From contig NC_041401.2 of the NCBI RefSeq assembly GCF_900747795.2, positions 166,862,233 to 166,926,232 on the forward strand: a stretch of 64,000 nucleotides of DNA, in the 5' to 3' direction. A program made the translations under genes and the position numbers. This document shows, piece after piece, positions 1 to 28,872 of the stretch. Numbering within the stretch: position 1 is the stretch's first letter; the number at the start of each line of letters is the position of its first letter. The stretch comes from Erpetoichthys calabaricus. Lineage: Eukaryota; Chordata; Cladistia; Polypteriformes; Polypteridae. The notes below the pieces were generated by a model that had not been told where the DNA came from, ran no database searches, and was given only the letters and a program-made list of their open reading frames with translations.

Positions 1-40
1 ACATTTGTTCGAATGGAGTGGAACAGTGTGAGGTTTTACA

Positions 41-240
41 GTGGCCACCAACCCCTACTGCTTGGAGGGCCGGATGCAGGTTAGTGTCATACCCAGGACA
101 GAGCACTTGCAGGTTAAGGGCCTTGCTCAAGGGCCCAATGGAGTACAGACACTTCTGGTATTTACAAGATTTGAACCAGTAACCTTCCAATTGCCAGTGT
201 GGATCCCTAGCCTCAGAGCCACCACTCCACCCCAGTCTGG
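41..240 (-). repeat. tRNA-derived SINE, old copy
   Basis: Read on the minus strand this starts near 240 with a tRNA-like head, has a B-box-like GGTTCAAATCT around 166-180, and continues with the phrase 'gggcccttgagcaaggccc' typical of fish tRNA-SINEs. It ends near 41. No target duplication can be checked because the window edge is close. Diverged, so probably old. Non-coding; the apparent reading frame across it is spurious. Confidence 0.6.
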
Positions 241-244
241 ATTA

Positions 245-824
245 GACAAACATTATTTTTCCCAGCACCCCATGATACTTTGTGAGACCAGTGTGACATC
301 ACAGAATTTTCACACATGCTTACTGTAAGGTCGCTGCCCAATCTATTTTGCGCATGTGTGATGTCATCATCCAATCCAGCCCTTGCACTCGCTTCCGCCA
401 TGGATGTATAAAGAAAAGAAAAAAAGGGTACATGACTTGATCATAGTGAGAATATTAGGAGTACTGCCATCAGAAATATAAACCCAATCTCTGTGTGTTT
501 GCTCAGTGACTAGTCACTGCAGCACATGGCTAATTCTGCATGCAAGAGCCACCACTGGTCAAAACAAGCCTTAAAGGAGGCCTCTTTCTCAACAAGCCCA
601 AAAATACTTGAGACCCTGGGAAATAATAACATTTCTATGTTGGAAGAAAAAAAGTGCAAACTATCGGTAGATAGATTAGAAGAAAACAAAAATGTGCTGG
701 CTGCACCCAGACCTGCAACTTCAAACAATGAAAAGAGCCGGGACCACCCAGCCACTTCATGGTATAGCCAATGTATGCTTGTGCCCCAAGACTCAAACTC
801 TCTGAGCACAATTTTATGTCTACA
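245..824. other. Unassigned sequence
   Basis: No splice-bounded exon, motif or element termini that I can support. The open frames on both strands here are short and not protein-like. Confidence 0.4.
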
Positions 825-1210
825 CTAGGGGGTTTGTGACCCCCCCCCCCCTTCACTCACCAACTCCCGGGGACTGTGCTACGCACCAGTCACTTTGCGC
901 CTCTGCCGCATGTCGCATTGTGAAGTGGGGGGATGAACCCACCCCAAGGAGACGTAATCGCTCCTCCGAAACCCCCTTAAACGGTGATACAATGGGAAGC
1001 AAATGGTTTTTTTTTGTTTTTTTGTTTTTTTTACCTCCTCTTTGCTCGATCAGCTGCTGGCTTGCTGCTGCTGCAGTGCCGTGTGATCTGCATCTCGCAT
1101 GGCGCTTCGAACATTTAAAAGCCTGTACAGCAGCTGTCCTACTCCTTGCGTTTTATTTCCAGCCCCAGGCGTGGATAAATCTCTTGGCACAAAGTCTCGT
1201 CTCGGGATGT
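825..1210 (-). mobile_element. Non-autonomous Helitron, 5'-truncated
   Basis: On the minus strand the 3' end reads GCC-rich sequence into CCCCCTAG (828-825) followed by host T (824), the Helitron 3' signature CTAG|T. The body shares long stretches with the copy at 8702-9234, notably 'cttggcacaaagtctcgtctc' near 1180. The 5' terminus seen in that copy is missing here. A C-tract lies at 840-851. Confidence 0.6.
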
Positions 1211-1411
1211 GAGTTCTTGATATTTCTTAGTTTACAATTTAAAAACGGAATAAGAATCTGAAAATCTAACCACATCATATTAAAGTCTGATGAATTCTGA
1301 AAAGAATGATACCAAACATATATATGTAGGTTTTAAAAATAAGCCAGATTTAAAGCGTGACAAAAAACATCACATAAAATCTTTGCACTTTTATATTTAC
1401 GATATTATATA
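1211..1411. other. Unassigned AT-rich sequence
   Basis: Short AT-rich stretch between a Helitron fragment and a Tc1 element; nothing recognisable. Confidence 0.3.
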
Positions 1412-2930
1412 CAGTAGAATTCTACACACAACACCCCATAATGACAACGTGAAAAAAGTTTACGTGAGGTTTTTGCAAATGTATTAAAAATAAAAAAAAA
1501 AACGTACATAAGTATTCACAGCCGTTGCTCAATAATTTGTCGATGCACCTTTGTCAGCAATTACAGCCTCAAGTCTTTTTGAATGTGATGCCACAAGCTT
1601 GGCACACCTATCCTTGGCCAGTTTCGCCCATTCCTCTTTGCAGCACCTCTCAAGCTCCATCAGGTTGGATGTGAAGCATCGGTGCACAGCCATTTTAAGA
1701 TCTCTCCAGAGATGTTCAATCGGATTCAAGTCTGGGCTCTGGCTGGGCCACTCAAGGACATTCAGCAACTCCTTTGATATCTTGGCTGTGTGCTTAGGGT
1801 CGTTGTCCTGCTGAAAGATGAACCGTCGCCCCAGTCTGAGGTCAAGAGCGCTCTGGAGCAGGTTTTCATCCAGGATGTCTCTGTACATTGCTGCAGTCAT
1901 ATTTCCCTTTATCCTGACTAGTCTCCCAGTCCCTGCTGCTGAAAAACATCCCCACAGCATGATGCTGCCACCACCATGCTTCACTGTAGGGATGGTATTG
2001 GCCTGGCGATGAGCGGTGCCAGGTTTCCTCCAAACGTGACACCTGGCATTCACACCAGAGAGTTCAATCTTTGTCTCATCAGACCAGAGAATTTTCTTTC
2101 TCATGGTCTGAGAGTTCTTCAGGTGCCTTTTGGCAAACTCCAGGTGGGCTGCCATGTGCCTTTTACTAAGGAGTGGCTTCCGTCTGGCCACTCTACCATA
2201 CAGGCCTGATTGGTGGATTGCTGCAGAGATGGTTGTCCTTCTGGAAGGTTCTCCTTTATCCACAGAGGACCTCTGGAGCTCTGACAGAGTGACCATCGGG
2301 TTCTTGGTCACCTCCCTGACTAAGGCCCTTCTCCCCCGATCGCTCAGTTTAGATGGCTGGCGAGCTCTAGGAAGAGTCCTGGTGGTTTCAAACTTCTGCT
2401 TACGGATGATGGAGACCACTGTGCTCATTGGGACCTTCAAAGCAGCAGAAATTTTTCTGTAACCTTCCCCAGATTTGTGCCTCGAGACAATCCTGTGTCG
2501 GAGGTCTACAGACAATTCCTTTGACTTCATGCTTGGTTTGTGCTCTGACATGAACTGTCAACTGTCGGACCTTATATAGACAGGTGTGTGCCTTTCCAAA
2601 TCATGTCCAGTCAACTGAATTTACCACAGGTGGACTCCAATTAAGCTGCAGAAACATCTCAAGGATGATCAGGGGAAACAGGATGCACCTGAGCTCAATT
2701 TTGAGCTTAATGGCAAAGGCTGTGAATACTTATGTACATGCGCTCTCTCAATTTTTTTATTTTTAATAAATTTGCAAAAATCTCAAGTAAACTTTTTTCA
2801 CGTTGTCATTATGGGGTGTTGTGTGTACAATTCTGAGGAAAAAAATGAATTTAATCCATTTTGGAATAAGGCTGTAACACAACAAAATGTGGAAAAAGTG
2901 ATGCACTGTGAATACTTTCTGGATGCACTG
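1412..2930 (-). mobile_element. Tc1-family transposon with long ORF
   Basis: The right terminal inverted repeat runs inward from 2930, followed by target TA at 2931-2932. Its inner part ('aacaccccataatgacaacg' and its complement) matches the left end. The left repeat retains TA plus a few terminal bases (1410-1416) and then jumps to the inner part of the repeat, so about 100 bp of the left repeat are missing. The transposase ORF lies inside on the minus strand. A fragment of the same terminal repeat occurs at 25785-25925. Confidence 0.85.
1529..2551 (-). CDS. Tc1 transposase, uninterrupted 340-codon ORF
   Basis: DDE transposase that would cut and paste the surrounding element in the nucleus by binding its terminal repeats. 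The N-terminal half (about residues 5-120) carries the paired-like helix-turn-helix region (LRHRIVSRHKSGEGYRKIS). The catalytic half shows WSDETKIE (first Asp), FQQDNDPKHTA (second Asp) and [11 protein letters not shown] (Glu). The full length is typical of the family and no stop interrupts it. Between second Asp and Glu I count 29 residues rather than 34: the stretch normally reading 'KEWLxxxxxxVLEW' is shortened to KELLNVLEW, consistent with a 15-nt in-frame deletion. With that deletion and a shortened left terminal repeat, the copy is probably inactive despite its open frame. Confidence 0.9.
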   Translation of the reverse strand: MSEHKPSMKSKELSVDLRHRIVSRHKSGEGYRKISAALKVPMSTVVSIIRKQKFETTRTLPRARQPSKLSDRGRRALVREVTKNPMVTLSELQRSSVDKGEPSRRTTISAAIHQSGLYGRVARRKPLLSKRHMAAHLEFAKRHLKNSQTMRKKILWSDETKIELSGVNARCHVWRKPGTAHRQANTIPTVKHGGGSIMLWGCFSAAGTGRLVRIKGNMTAAMYRDILDENLLQSALDLRLGRRFIFQQDNDPKHTAKISKELLNVLEWPSQSPDLNPIEHLWRDLKMAVHRCFTSNLMELERCCKEEWAKLAKDRCAKLVASHSKRLEAVIADKGASTNY

Positions 2931-2950
2931 TATATACTGTATATTAGATA

Positions 2951-3030
2951 CTAGTCAAATTGCCCAGCGTTGCCCAAGCATATTTGTAGAATGGATGAAG
3001 AAAAGAAAATGGTTCGTCTTTTTTAAATAG
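2951..3030 (-). mobile_element. Helitron 3' terminus, family 2
   Basis: On the minus strand the sequence forms a GC-rich hairpin (GGGCAACGCTGGGC region), then about 11 nt, then CTAG (2954-2951) and host T (2950). This is the canonical Helitron 3' architecture. The element continues rightwards, but I cannot find its 5' TC end. Confidence 0.5.
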
Positions 3031-3411
3031 TGACTCTGTTGGTACTGCTAGCTGTCCGATCCGTCATCCACACTGCATCACTATCAATGTTTCTGCTCGT
3101 GAGTCAAGAATTTGGTCTTTTTTGGTCCAAATGTATTTCAGAATTATGTTAACTCCTTACTGGGTTTTAACCATGGACATTGTTGTGTATGACTCACCCT
3201 CTTGTTCAAGGTGGCCAGTTTGTAGCGCTTAAATTATGAAGAAAAGTCAACAAATCAGATGTTAAACAACCATCTTTTGAGTGTGTTTTGTGTTACTCTG
3301 CACTTCCACTCCTGATTAAGCCTCACCCAACACCCACTGCAAAAGCACACAGTACAATTGATATTACAGTAGATAGCAGCAGCACACAGAATTTAAAAAA
3401 AAAAAAAAAAA

Positions 3412-3665
3412 AAAGGTTGGTTTCCAAAGGGGGTCTATCTTATTTGTATGGTCCTAGAGAGCAACTACGCAAAATCTGGTCCAGATCGGTCAAATGGTGT
3501 AGGATTGTAGTACTTGTTCTGGGTCAGCAGGTGACACTGTCATTAAAGTAAAAACCCAGAGGTCAAAATCGTGGGTTCCAAAGTGGTCTATATCTTGTTA
3601 GTATTGTCCTAGAGAGCAACTAGGCCAAATTTGGCCCACATCAGTCAAAGGGTGTAGGATTGCAT
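3412..3665. repeat. Diverged tandem duplication, about 150 bp unit
   Basis: Two related blocks share 'ttccaaag.ggtctat', 'gtcctagagagcaacta' and 'ggtgtaggattg', at about 3420-3510 and 3570-3665. A poly-A run of about 20 precedes them. Probably part of the repeat beginning at 2951. Confidence 0.5.
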
Positions 3666-4236
3666 AGGGAGCAGACAATGATATATTTTTAGCTGATTTC
3701 TAGTTTGTTGCCATTTGTTTTATTTTGTTTGCATCTTTTGTTGTTTAAGGGGCGGTGGTGCACCATTTTCAGCCACAGCAATTGGTCAAGCATAGTTGGC
3801 AGGCATTTCCCTAGTCTTCAGGAACACTTAAAAGACCACTGCACCATAGTAATCCACTCAAAACTAGTTAGGTTTCTCTTTCCTCGTTGACTTCAATGAA
3901 GTTTGATGAAGTTCCTGAACATTTCCATGATTTCACCCAACTCGGGGCAAACTGAACTCTCCGAACATTTGCTTACTGCTGATTACTACTTACAAGTGAA
4001 ATTAGCTCCAGTATTTCCAAAAGGCAGGGCTTGATCCAAAGCATTAAAAAATACACAAGAAATATACGCAATTCTAAAAAATACAAAAAGGGTTTTAATT
4101 GTTTTCCCAACTTTAATTTTTACAAGCAGTTTAACAAAGAAACTCAACAAATTAAAAAAAAAAAAATGAAATTTGTCTGCATAAAATATGTTGGCTTGGT
4201 GAAGCTTGATATCTTGCTTTTTCCATCATTCCAGCC
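3666..4236 (-). other. TAF10: TAF10 3' UTR and downstream flank
   Basis: The minus-strand sequence immediately after the TAF10 stop codon. A minus-strand ATTAAA at about 4112-4117 could be the polyadenylation signal, about 120 nt past the stop. The remainder (3666-4100) shows nothing recognisable. Confidence 0.45.
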
Positions 4237-22316
<18,080 letters not shown>

Positions 22317-22620
22317 TTTTACGAAACGAAAATCCACAAATATATATATACTTTCTTATATCGTTCGCTGTATGAAATAAAAAATAAATAAATTACTGTG
22401 AATGCCTGTTTTTCCTTTACCAAAGTAGAGCAGTCATTTCGAAACCTCTTCAATACAAGAAAAACAAACAAATTGTTCAAGCTAATTTGTCCGGGTACAA
22501 CTCGACTCGTCGGAATAAGGTTCCTGTTGGCGCGCACTTAACTGAATCCCATAGGCTTTACGTTGAGGGGCGGTGTAAAGGGCGTGGCTGGAGGAAACTG
22601 GCAGAATTGTCATCAAATTC
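22317..22620 (-). promoter_or_regulatory. TAF10: TAF10 promoter and 5' UTR
   Basis: Directly upstream of the TAF10 ATG on the minus strand. It contains GC boxes (plus-strand ggggcgg near 22567 and gggcgtgg near 22579) and an ETS-type core cggaagt near 22622, a TATA-less housekeeping pattern. Transcription start not determined. Confidence 0.5.
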
Positions 22621-23329
22621 GACGGAAGTAGAGCTTTTACCTGGACTTGACATTGCGGAACGTTATGGTAAATTCCACAAATATAAATATAAATGGTCCA
22701 AGAAGATGCCAAACTGTATTCAACTGAAAACTGATTGGTCATTATGTAAATACATTGGAAGGAGTGAAAAATGGTAAGGCAGAAAAAAAAGCAAACTATA
22801 AACTACTGAATAGCATCGAATTTCAATTTACTTTAATTTATTTTAACCTTTTAATGTTACGCATGTGTGTATAACATTTACACAATACCCTTATGTATAT
22901 ATATGTACAAATTCCTATGTTTGGGATTAATTTCTTAATTGGAATTTTTCAGATAAATTATGCTGAATATTATATCAATTAAGATTTACTATAAGAAAAA
23001 AATGCTAGTTATTAGAAAAAGACATTGATTAGGTTCACCGACTCTGAGCCCAACACTTTACCTCCAAAATGTTTTTCTGATTTTATAAAGATAGGTTGGC
23101 AAGAAAAAGTATGTGAATCATTTGGAAATCACTGCATTCATGTTAAATACAAAAACAATTCTATCTTTAAGAACTCAGCTTCTCTTAAATGGTCTAACCT
23201 TAATTTTGTTTTCTTTTTATGTAACTACTTCTTTGACTTCTTTGTTAAGCAGTTTGAGGTACATGGTTTGTATGAAAATGTGCTATAGAAATAAATATTG
23301 TTGATGATGGTGTATAATTTATCTTAAAA
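22621..23329. other. Unassigned intergenic sequence
   Basis: AT-rich; no terminus, splice-bounded exon or repeat that I can name. Confidence 0.35.
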
Positions 23330-25470
23330 AAAGTTCTGATCTTCATCTAAGTTGCAGTAATGAACAAACACAGTCTGGTTTAACTAATAAAACACAAATT
23401 ATTGTGTTGCTCTTATACATATAATAAGTACATCATTCAAACATTCACAGGTGTAGCTTAGAAAAAATATGTGAACCCTTAGGCTGATGGCTTCAACAAA
23501 AACCAAATGGAGTCAGGTGTTAGGAGACCTGGAGACCAACCAATGAAATGAAACTGGAGGTTTGGCTTAGAGGCTTCTTTGACCAATAAAAACCAATCCA
23601 AACATTTAGAGTTTGCTAATCACAAGAAGCAACCGCATGTCTTACAAACAAAGAGATCTCAGAAGAGCTCCAATCAGCAATCTGCAAAGGACTACAAAGT
23701 CATTTCAGTGAGTTTAGATATTCATTGGACTACAGTTAGACAAACTGTGTATAAGTTAAGGCGATTTAGTACAGTGGCTACTCTCCTTAGAAGTGGAAAC
23801 CAGCCAAGATGACTCAAAAGGCACAGTGCAGATGGCTCAGTGAGGTAGTAAGGAATCCCAGAGTAACAGCTAAAGACTTGAAGGAATAATTGGAACCTGT
23901 GAACCTCTCTGTTCATGAGTCTACCATGCACAAAACATTGAACTGGAATGGTATCCATGGCACAACACCCAGGAGGAAGACACTTCTTCCCAAAATAACA
24001 TCACTGCATGCCAGAAGTTTACCAAAAACCATCTTGACACCGCAAAATGCCATTGGGAAAATGTTTTGTAGACTGATGAAACTAAGATTGAATTGTTCAG
24101 GACAAATATGCAGCAGCATACTGTATATGGCATAGAAAGGACATTTCATACCAACACGAAAACCTCATCCCAAAGATGAAGTATGGTGGAAGGATCATCA
24201 CAATATGGGATCGCTTTGCTTTGCTTTTGCACTGGGGCTGTGCCATCACTGAGAGGTAAAAGAATTCCCAAGTTTATCAAGGTTTCCTACAAGATAATGT
24301 CAGGGTGTCCGCCTGTCAGCTGAAACTCAGAAGTTATGTGATTTAGCAGGACAATTAACCTAAATGTTGCAGTAAATATACAACAGAGTTTTTTAAAAAA
24401 AGAAAATCGCGCAGTCAGAGCCCAGTCCTTAAGGAGTCATTCACACCAAACATCCTAACAATATGTCCGAGCTGAAGCAGTTCTGTCAGGAATAATGTTT
24501 TAAAACTCCTCCTGAATGTTATGCACGTCTGTTCACAGCTGTCTAAAGCACTTGTTTGAGGATATGGCTGACAAAGGAGGTTCAACCAGGTATTAAATCC
24601 AAGGGTTCACTTACTTGATCCACAAAACACTGTGAATATTGGATGTGTGTGTTCAATAAAGATGTGAATGATTATAATTGTTTGTATGTATGTGTGTATG
24701 TGTTATCAGCTAAAGCAGGGTCTCCTACTCCAGTCCTGGAGAGCTACTGTGTCTGCAGGTTTTCATTCTAACCTTTTTCTTAATTAGTGACCAGATTTTG
24801 CTGCTAATGAACTCTTTGCCTTAATTTTAATTGATGCACATCTTAAGACTCAGGCCCCTTAATTATTTCTTTTTTCCTTAATTAGCAACCAAACAATATT
24901 AAAACACAAAATGTACCAACACATAAACAACAACCTACGTCCATCACACAATAACTGAAAATAAAGAAAGGTGAACGCCTCAGTAATGTTGATCTGTTCA
25001 GGTCCATAAAACATTTTGACCGCGCTCTTAAAAAAGAAAATCAACAGTTTTGGAAATGTCTGCCATGGCAGAATGAGCTTCATGGAATTAAATAACTGGT
25101 TTAATTAGCAGCGAGAATTGGCTTCAGATTAAGTAACTGAATGAAGTGAAGTTGGTTGGAGTTTGAGGCCAACTTCGTTGGTCATCTGTTGGCTCACTTC
25201 GCATCAAATTTATGTTTAGGTGCCGTTTAAGGAAAAAAGAATCAATTCAGCAGTCAGAGTCACAAGAAAAGTCAATTAAAACAAAGGGAAATAGTTAATT
25301 AGCAGAAAAAACTGGTCACTAATTAAGAAAAGAGTTAGAATGAAAACCTGCAGCCACAGTAGATCTCCAGGACTGGAGTTGGAGACCCCTGAGCTAAAGT
25401 ATATTGTGTTTGTCTATAGTTGTGACTTGAATGAAGATCAGATCACATTTTATGACTAATTAGTGCATAA
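23330..25470 (+). mobile_element. Tc1-family transposon relic carrying a hAT insertion
   Basis: Degraded transposase on the plus strand: VTAKDLKE near 23860-23890, then VHESTMHKTLNWNGIHGTTP and RRKTLLPK (23910-23995), and further blocks up to 24240, with many stops and shifts. The terminal repeats are recognisable (left 'tctgatcttcatctaagttg', right 'gaatgaagatcagatcaca'). The right repeat is interrupted by the hAT element 24716-25391. Same family as the element at 41368-44189, which supplies the missing parts for comparison. Confidence 0.75.
24716..25391 (-). mobile_element. Non-autonomous hAT element, copy 2, with 8-bp duplication
   Basis: A 676-bp element with inverted ends (cagggtctcctactccagtc on the left; the right end complements to caggggtctccaactccagt), flanked by the perfect 8-bp duplication agctaaag (24708-24715, 25392-25399), diagnostic of hAT. 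Its interior matches copy 1 (6129-6766) in the opposite orientation. Removing it restores the terminal repeat of the surrounding Tc1 element. Confidence 0.92.
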
Positions 25471-25725
25471 CAAATACAGTATATATAAATAATATATAAA
25501 TATTGTGTATGTTTGATGTCAATTTGTCATTCATCACATTAAACCACAAAGCTAAGCTTTGCCTGTGATTGCAATCTGAGACCAAATGTAGTAAACCAAA
25601 CTACTGTAGTTTGATCATTTTTTCCTCACAAGAAACAAATTGTGATTACTACTACAGTGATTTCAGAACATATTCAGGTTCTTTCACTTTCTGCACACTT
25701 CAGTGTGTTGTAGATTTAAATTTAA

Positions 25726-25760
25726 ATATCCGGTTTACCATTCTCGTTTAGTAATATGGA
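25726..25760 (-). mobile_element. Helitron 5' terminus (isolated)
   Basis: Minus-strand TCCATATTACTAAACGAGAA and the following bases match the 5' end of the 945-bp Helitron at 42257-43201. The flanking base is A, as expected for an A|TC insertion. No matching 3' end is found to the left, so only a fragment or a rearranged copy is present. Confidence 0.6.
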
Positions 25761-25784
25761 TTAATGCTGGCATGAATGGGAGAG

Positions 25785-25925
25785 TTCAGTTTTTGATTTT
25801 TAATAAATTGGCAAACCTTTCTGAAAACATGTTTTCACTTTGTCATTATGGGTCATTGACTGTAGATTGATGGGAAAAATGTAAAATGTATCCATTTAAT
25901 TAAAAACAATCAGAATTATGCAAAA
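25785..25925 (+). repeat. Orphan Tc1 terminal repeat
   Basis: Matches the right terminal repeat of the element at 1412-2930 ('tttttaataaatt.gcaaa', 'tgtcattatggg', 'atgtatccattt'). No transposase or second terminal repeat is nearby. Confidence 0.65.
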
Positions 25926-26199
25926 CCAGCTGCAGTTTAATAAAGATTCTTCATAAGGAACAGCAAGGTCATTTATCAGAAACATTTTTAGTTCACCCAA
26001 CCCCTGTTACACAAGTAGTTTTCTTAACTATAAATAAAAATATTTTTTAACATCATAATTTGGGCACACAGGCTTCAAACTTTATAATTAGGCACAAGGC
26101 TTCCAAAACATTTAATATATTTATAAGAATACTACCTGTTCCCTGCAGCCTGCCCATGTAGTAGTGAAACAGGACAAATTTTAAAAATCAATAAAAAAA

Positions 26200-26880
26200 T
26201 GTAAAAAAAAATTTAATAATTTCTATTGAGAAGAATTTATATTGATAGCTTTCGTATCCGAGGGCCTCTTGATATACAACAGGGGCAAGAATGTAGCTGT
26301 GATCTCTTTGCCAAAAATGTAAAAAGTTGGCACGGTATCTCTGGCCAAGCAGAAGGTGGGTATGCTCCAATGTCTAACGTTGGCACTGTATCTGATCGTA
26401 TTCAGCTCTGATGGGAGAGCGTCCCCCATGTGGGGAGAAGAGCACATGGCCGTGATATCTCTGCCAATGAGAAGGTACTGTCTAAAACACACGTAGCTGT
26501 GATCTCTCTCTCAAAAACGTCAAATGTTACTCCTTAACAATCTGCAGATGTCTGCTGAACAAAGTAAGCAGAGGCAAGGTACACTCCAACACGTGGCGAG
26601 AGGTAGAGCGACTTGAACGGAGGTTGGCGCATGAGTGAGGAGGGCCCCGCCTACCTCCCCATACCTTAGGTTCCGCCTCCCCCTCGGCCCACAGCCTCTC
26701 TCTCAGATTTGCACAAATAAATTGCTTCCGCAGGTGAACTATGACACTTAGCGCGATGAGAGAAGTTGCAAAATCAACCGGAATGTTCAAGCAAATTATA
26801 GAAAAAAACCGTTAAGTAGTTCTCTTGTGAAAGCAGACAAACACACAGACAGACAGACGTTTGATTTTATATTTATAGAG
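26200..26880 (-). mobile_element. Possible Helitron, family 3
   Basis: Minus-strand reading from about 26880 begins TCTATAAATATAAAATCAAA and then 'cgtctgtctgtctgtgtg', a 5'-TC start like other Helitrons here. Downstream is GC-rich (26620-26710), followed by three diverged copies of 'gctgtgatctctttgccaa' at 26294-26520. The 3' end was not identified. Confidence 0.4.
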
Positions 26881-27369
26881 ATAACAGGTCAGGTAAATAA
26901 CCCTTAATTATAAGTAACACAGTCTAGAGGGTCAGCAAAAACCATAGTTAATATCCAGGATTTGAACCTCTGACAATGAATATTTGTATCACTGTCCATC
27001 AGACAGATGCATTTCGGGACTCTATCCCTTTACTAGGGCCAGACAAACAGGAAACTAAAAATAAATCATTTTCACATCTCGAGACACTACAAAATACAAA
27101 CTCAGAAATGGGGGTATTCACAAAAAAATTACCAGAAATACAATAATTTTGAGATTTTGGAACACTTCGCAGGCAGGGAGTCTACAATTTAAAGTAACGG
27201 ACATCTCCACTATTTAAAGATCACTGACTGTGTGCCTGTTAGCCCAATACATTAATTAATTTCAATTAGCAGCTTGTTTAATACCATATAGCCTGAGGAG
27301 CATAACACAATATAAGAAATTGAAAGAATCCCCAAAATTACACAGCAGAGAATATATAATATATACCAT
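26881..27369. other. Unassigned intergenic sequence
   Basis: No terminus or coding signal recognised. Confidence 0.3.
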
Positions 27370-27960
27370 AAGCTGATATATCTTCTTATACCGTGGCTGT
27401 CCGTTTGTCTGTCCAGGATTTTAAATCAATTGTAGCTCGCAAAATGTTCAAACTATTGACCTGAAATTTGGTACACATATACTACGTGACGTCTACTGTC
27501 CGCTTTTGGGCTGATGATTGACCTCCAAGGTTATTCCTCTTTTTATTTTTATTTTATTTTATTGTTGAACCAACTCTCGCCAGTGGCCGTGCGGCACACA
27601 CATACAGGCGCCGTTCTCATCCCTAATACCTTCTCCATCACTTCCCCTACCTCTTCATATCTTATATCATACTTGAGGCAGATTGAAAAGTGAAAGAAAA
27701 CGAAGTAATTGCAACACGAAAGCTAACTTAATCAGTTTTAACGCGAAAAGATGCCGACGAAAGAGAAGCAGCGGGTCACTAGGGTGGAGTAAAGAAGAGC
27801 TGCTCAGGAAGCAGCAAGCGCATCAACCTCTGAGCAAACGAATGCTAAACGTACAGAGAAAGAGGATGAAAACTATAACTCAAGTGTATTCACTGCACGT
27901 TATTGTGAAGTGCGCCATTACTGGTATGTATATAATCCTATATATAATTACCTGACCTGT
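27370..27960 (+). repeat. Dispersed repeat with short charged ORF remnant
   Basis: Contains 'ctgtccgtttgtctgtccag', 'ttgacctgaaatttggtaca' and, from the ATG at 27751, codons for MPTKEKQRVTRVE followed by a stop. In-frame codons after the stop continue as RRAAQEAASASTSEQTNAKR, an acidic/basic pattern suggesting a once longer peptide. I recall this block as abundant in polypterid assemblies but cannot assign a family. It abuts the Helitron 3' end at 27979. Confidence 0.45.
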
Positions 27961-28019
27961 TATATTTTTATAAATATACTAGCAAAATACCCGCGCTTCG
28001 CAGCGGAGAAGTAGTGTGT

Positions 28020-28426
28020 TAAAGAGGTTATGTAAACATATATATACATATACAGTACATATCTACATATACACATATCTACATATACATATATATACAT
28101 ACATATACACATCCACATATACATATATATACAAAAACAAATTTACACATCTACATATATATATATACATATGTACATATATATACACATATATATACAT
28201 ATGCACATATATATATATATATATATAAACATAGACATACATATATACATACATACATTGACATATATATATATGGCAAAATACCCGCGCTTCACAGCGG
28301 AGAAGTAGTGTGTTGAAGAGGTTATGTAAACATATATATACATATACATATATATACACATCTACATATACATATATATACATATATACATATATATATA
28401 CACAGTATATACATATACACATCCAC

Positions 28427-28460
<34 letters not shown>

Positions 28461-28555
28461 CAACATATATATACACATACATATATACACATACATATAC
28501 ACACATACATACACACACACATACACATATATACATATATACATACATACATAGT
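28020..28555. repeat. TA/CA-rich microsatellite arrays
   Basis: Compound (TA)n, (ACATAT)n and (CA)n arrays in two blocks, each beginning after a copy of the Helitron 3' end (27983 and 28274). The long open frames over this stretch on both strands are repeats of a few codons, not genes. Confidence 0.9.
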
Positions 28556-28872
28556 GTGTTGTAACACAGGCTGTGATTGTTACATGGGAGGGAGACGACA
28601 AATCACAGCTTCCCGCTTTCTAATCGGACCTGTGATTGGTGCTTTGACTGATGCCCAGATCCCACAGTATGTCCCCTTAGGAGAGGCGTTAGGCAAGTGT
28701 AATTGAATAGTGGTGCTGCAAGTTTAGCTTTACACCTGTTTTTAAGGCTTATTGACTGAAAGGGGCTTTCATGAAAAAACTTAGGGCTTTGCTACAGGAT
28801 ACACCCTCCACAAGTTAAGGAAGTAAAAATAAAGGTATATTTGTTTTATTTAAACCTTTTAAGTTTGTATGC

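Noticed and set aside
28063-28548. A 161-codon open frame (and partners on the other strand)
   Set aside because: It is the translation of TA/CA microsatellites (strings of Tyr, Ile, Val, Met, Cys), with no domain or composition expected of a protein.
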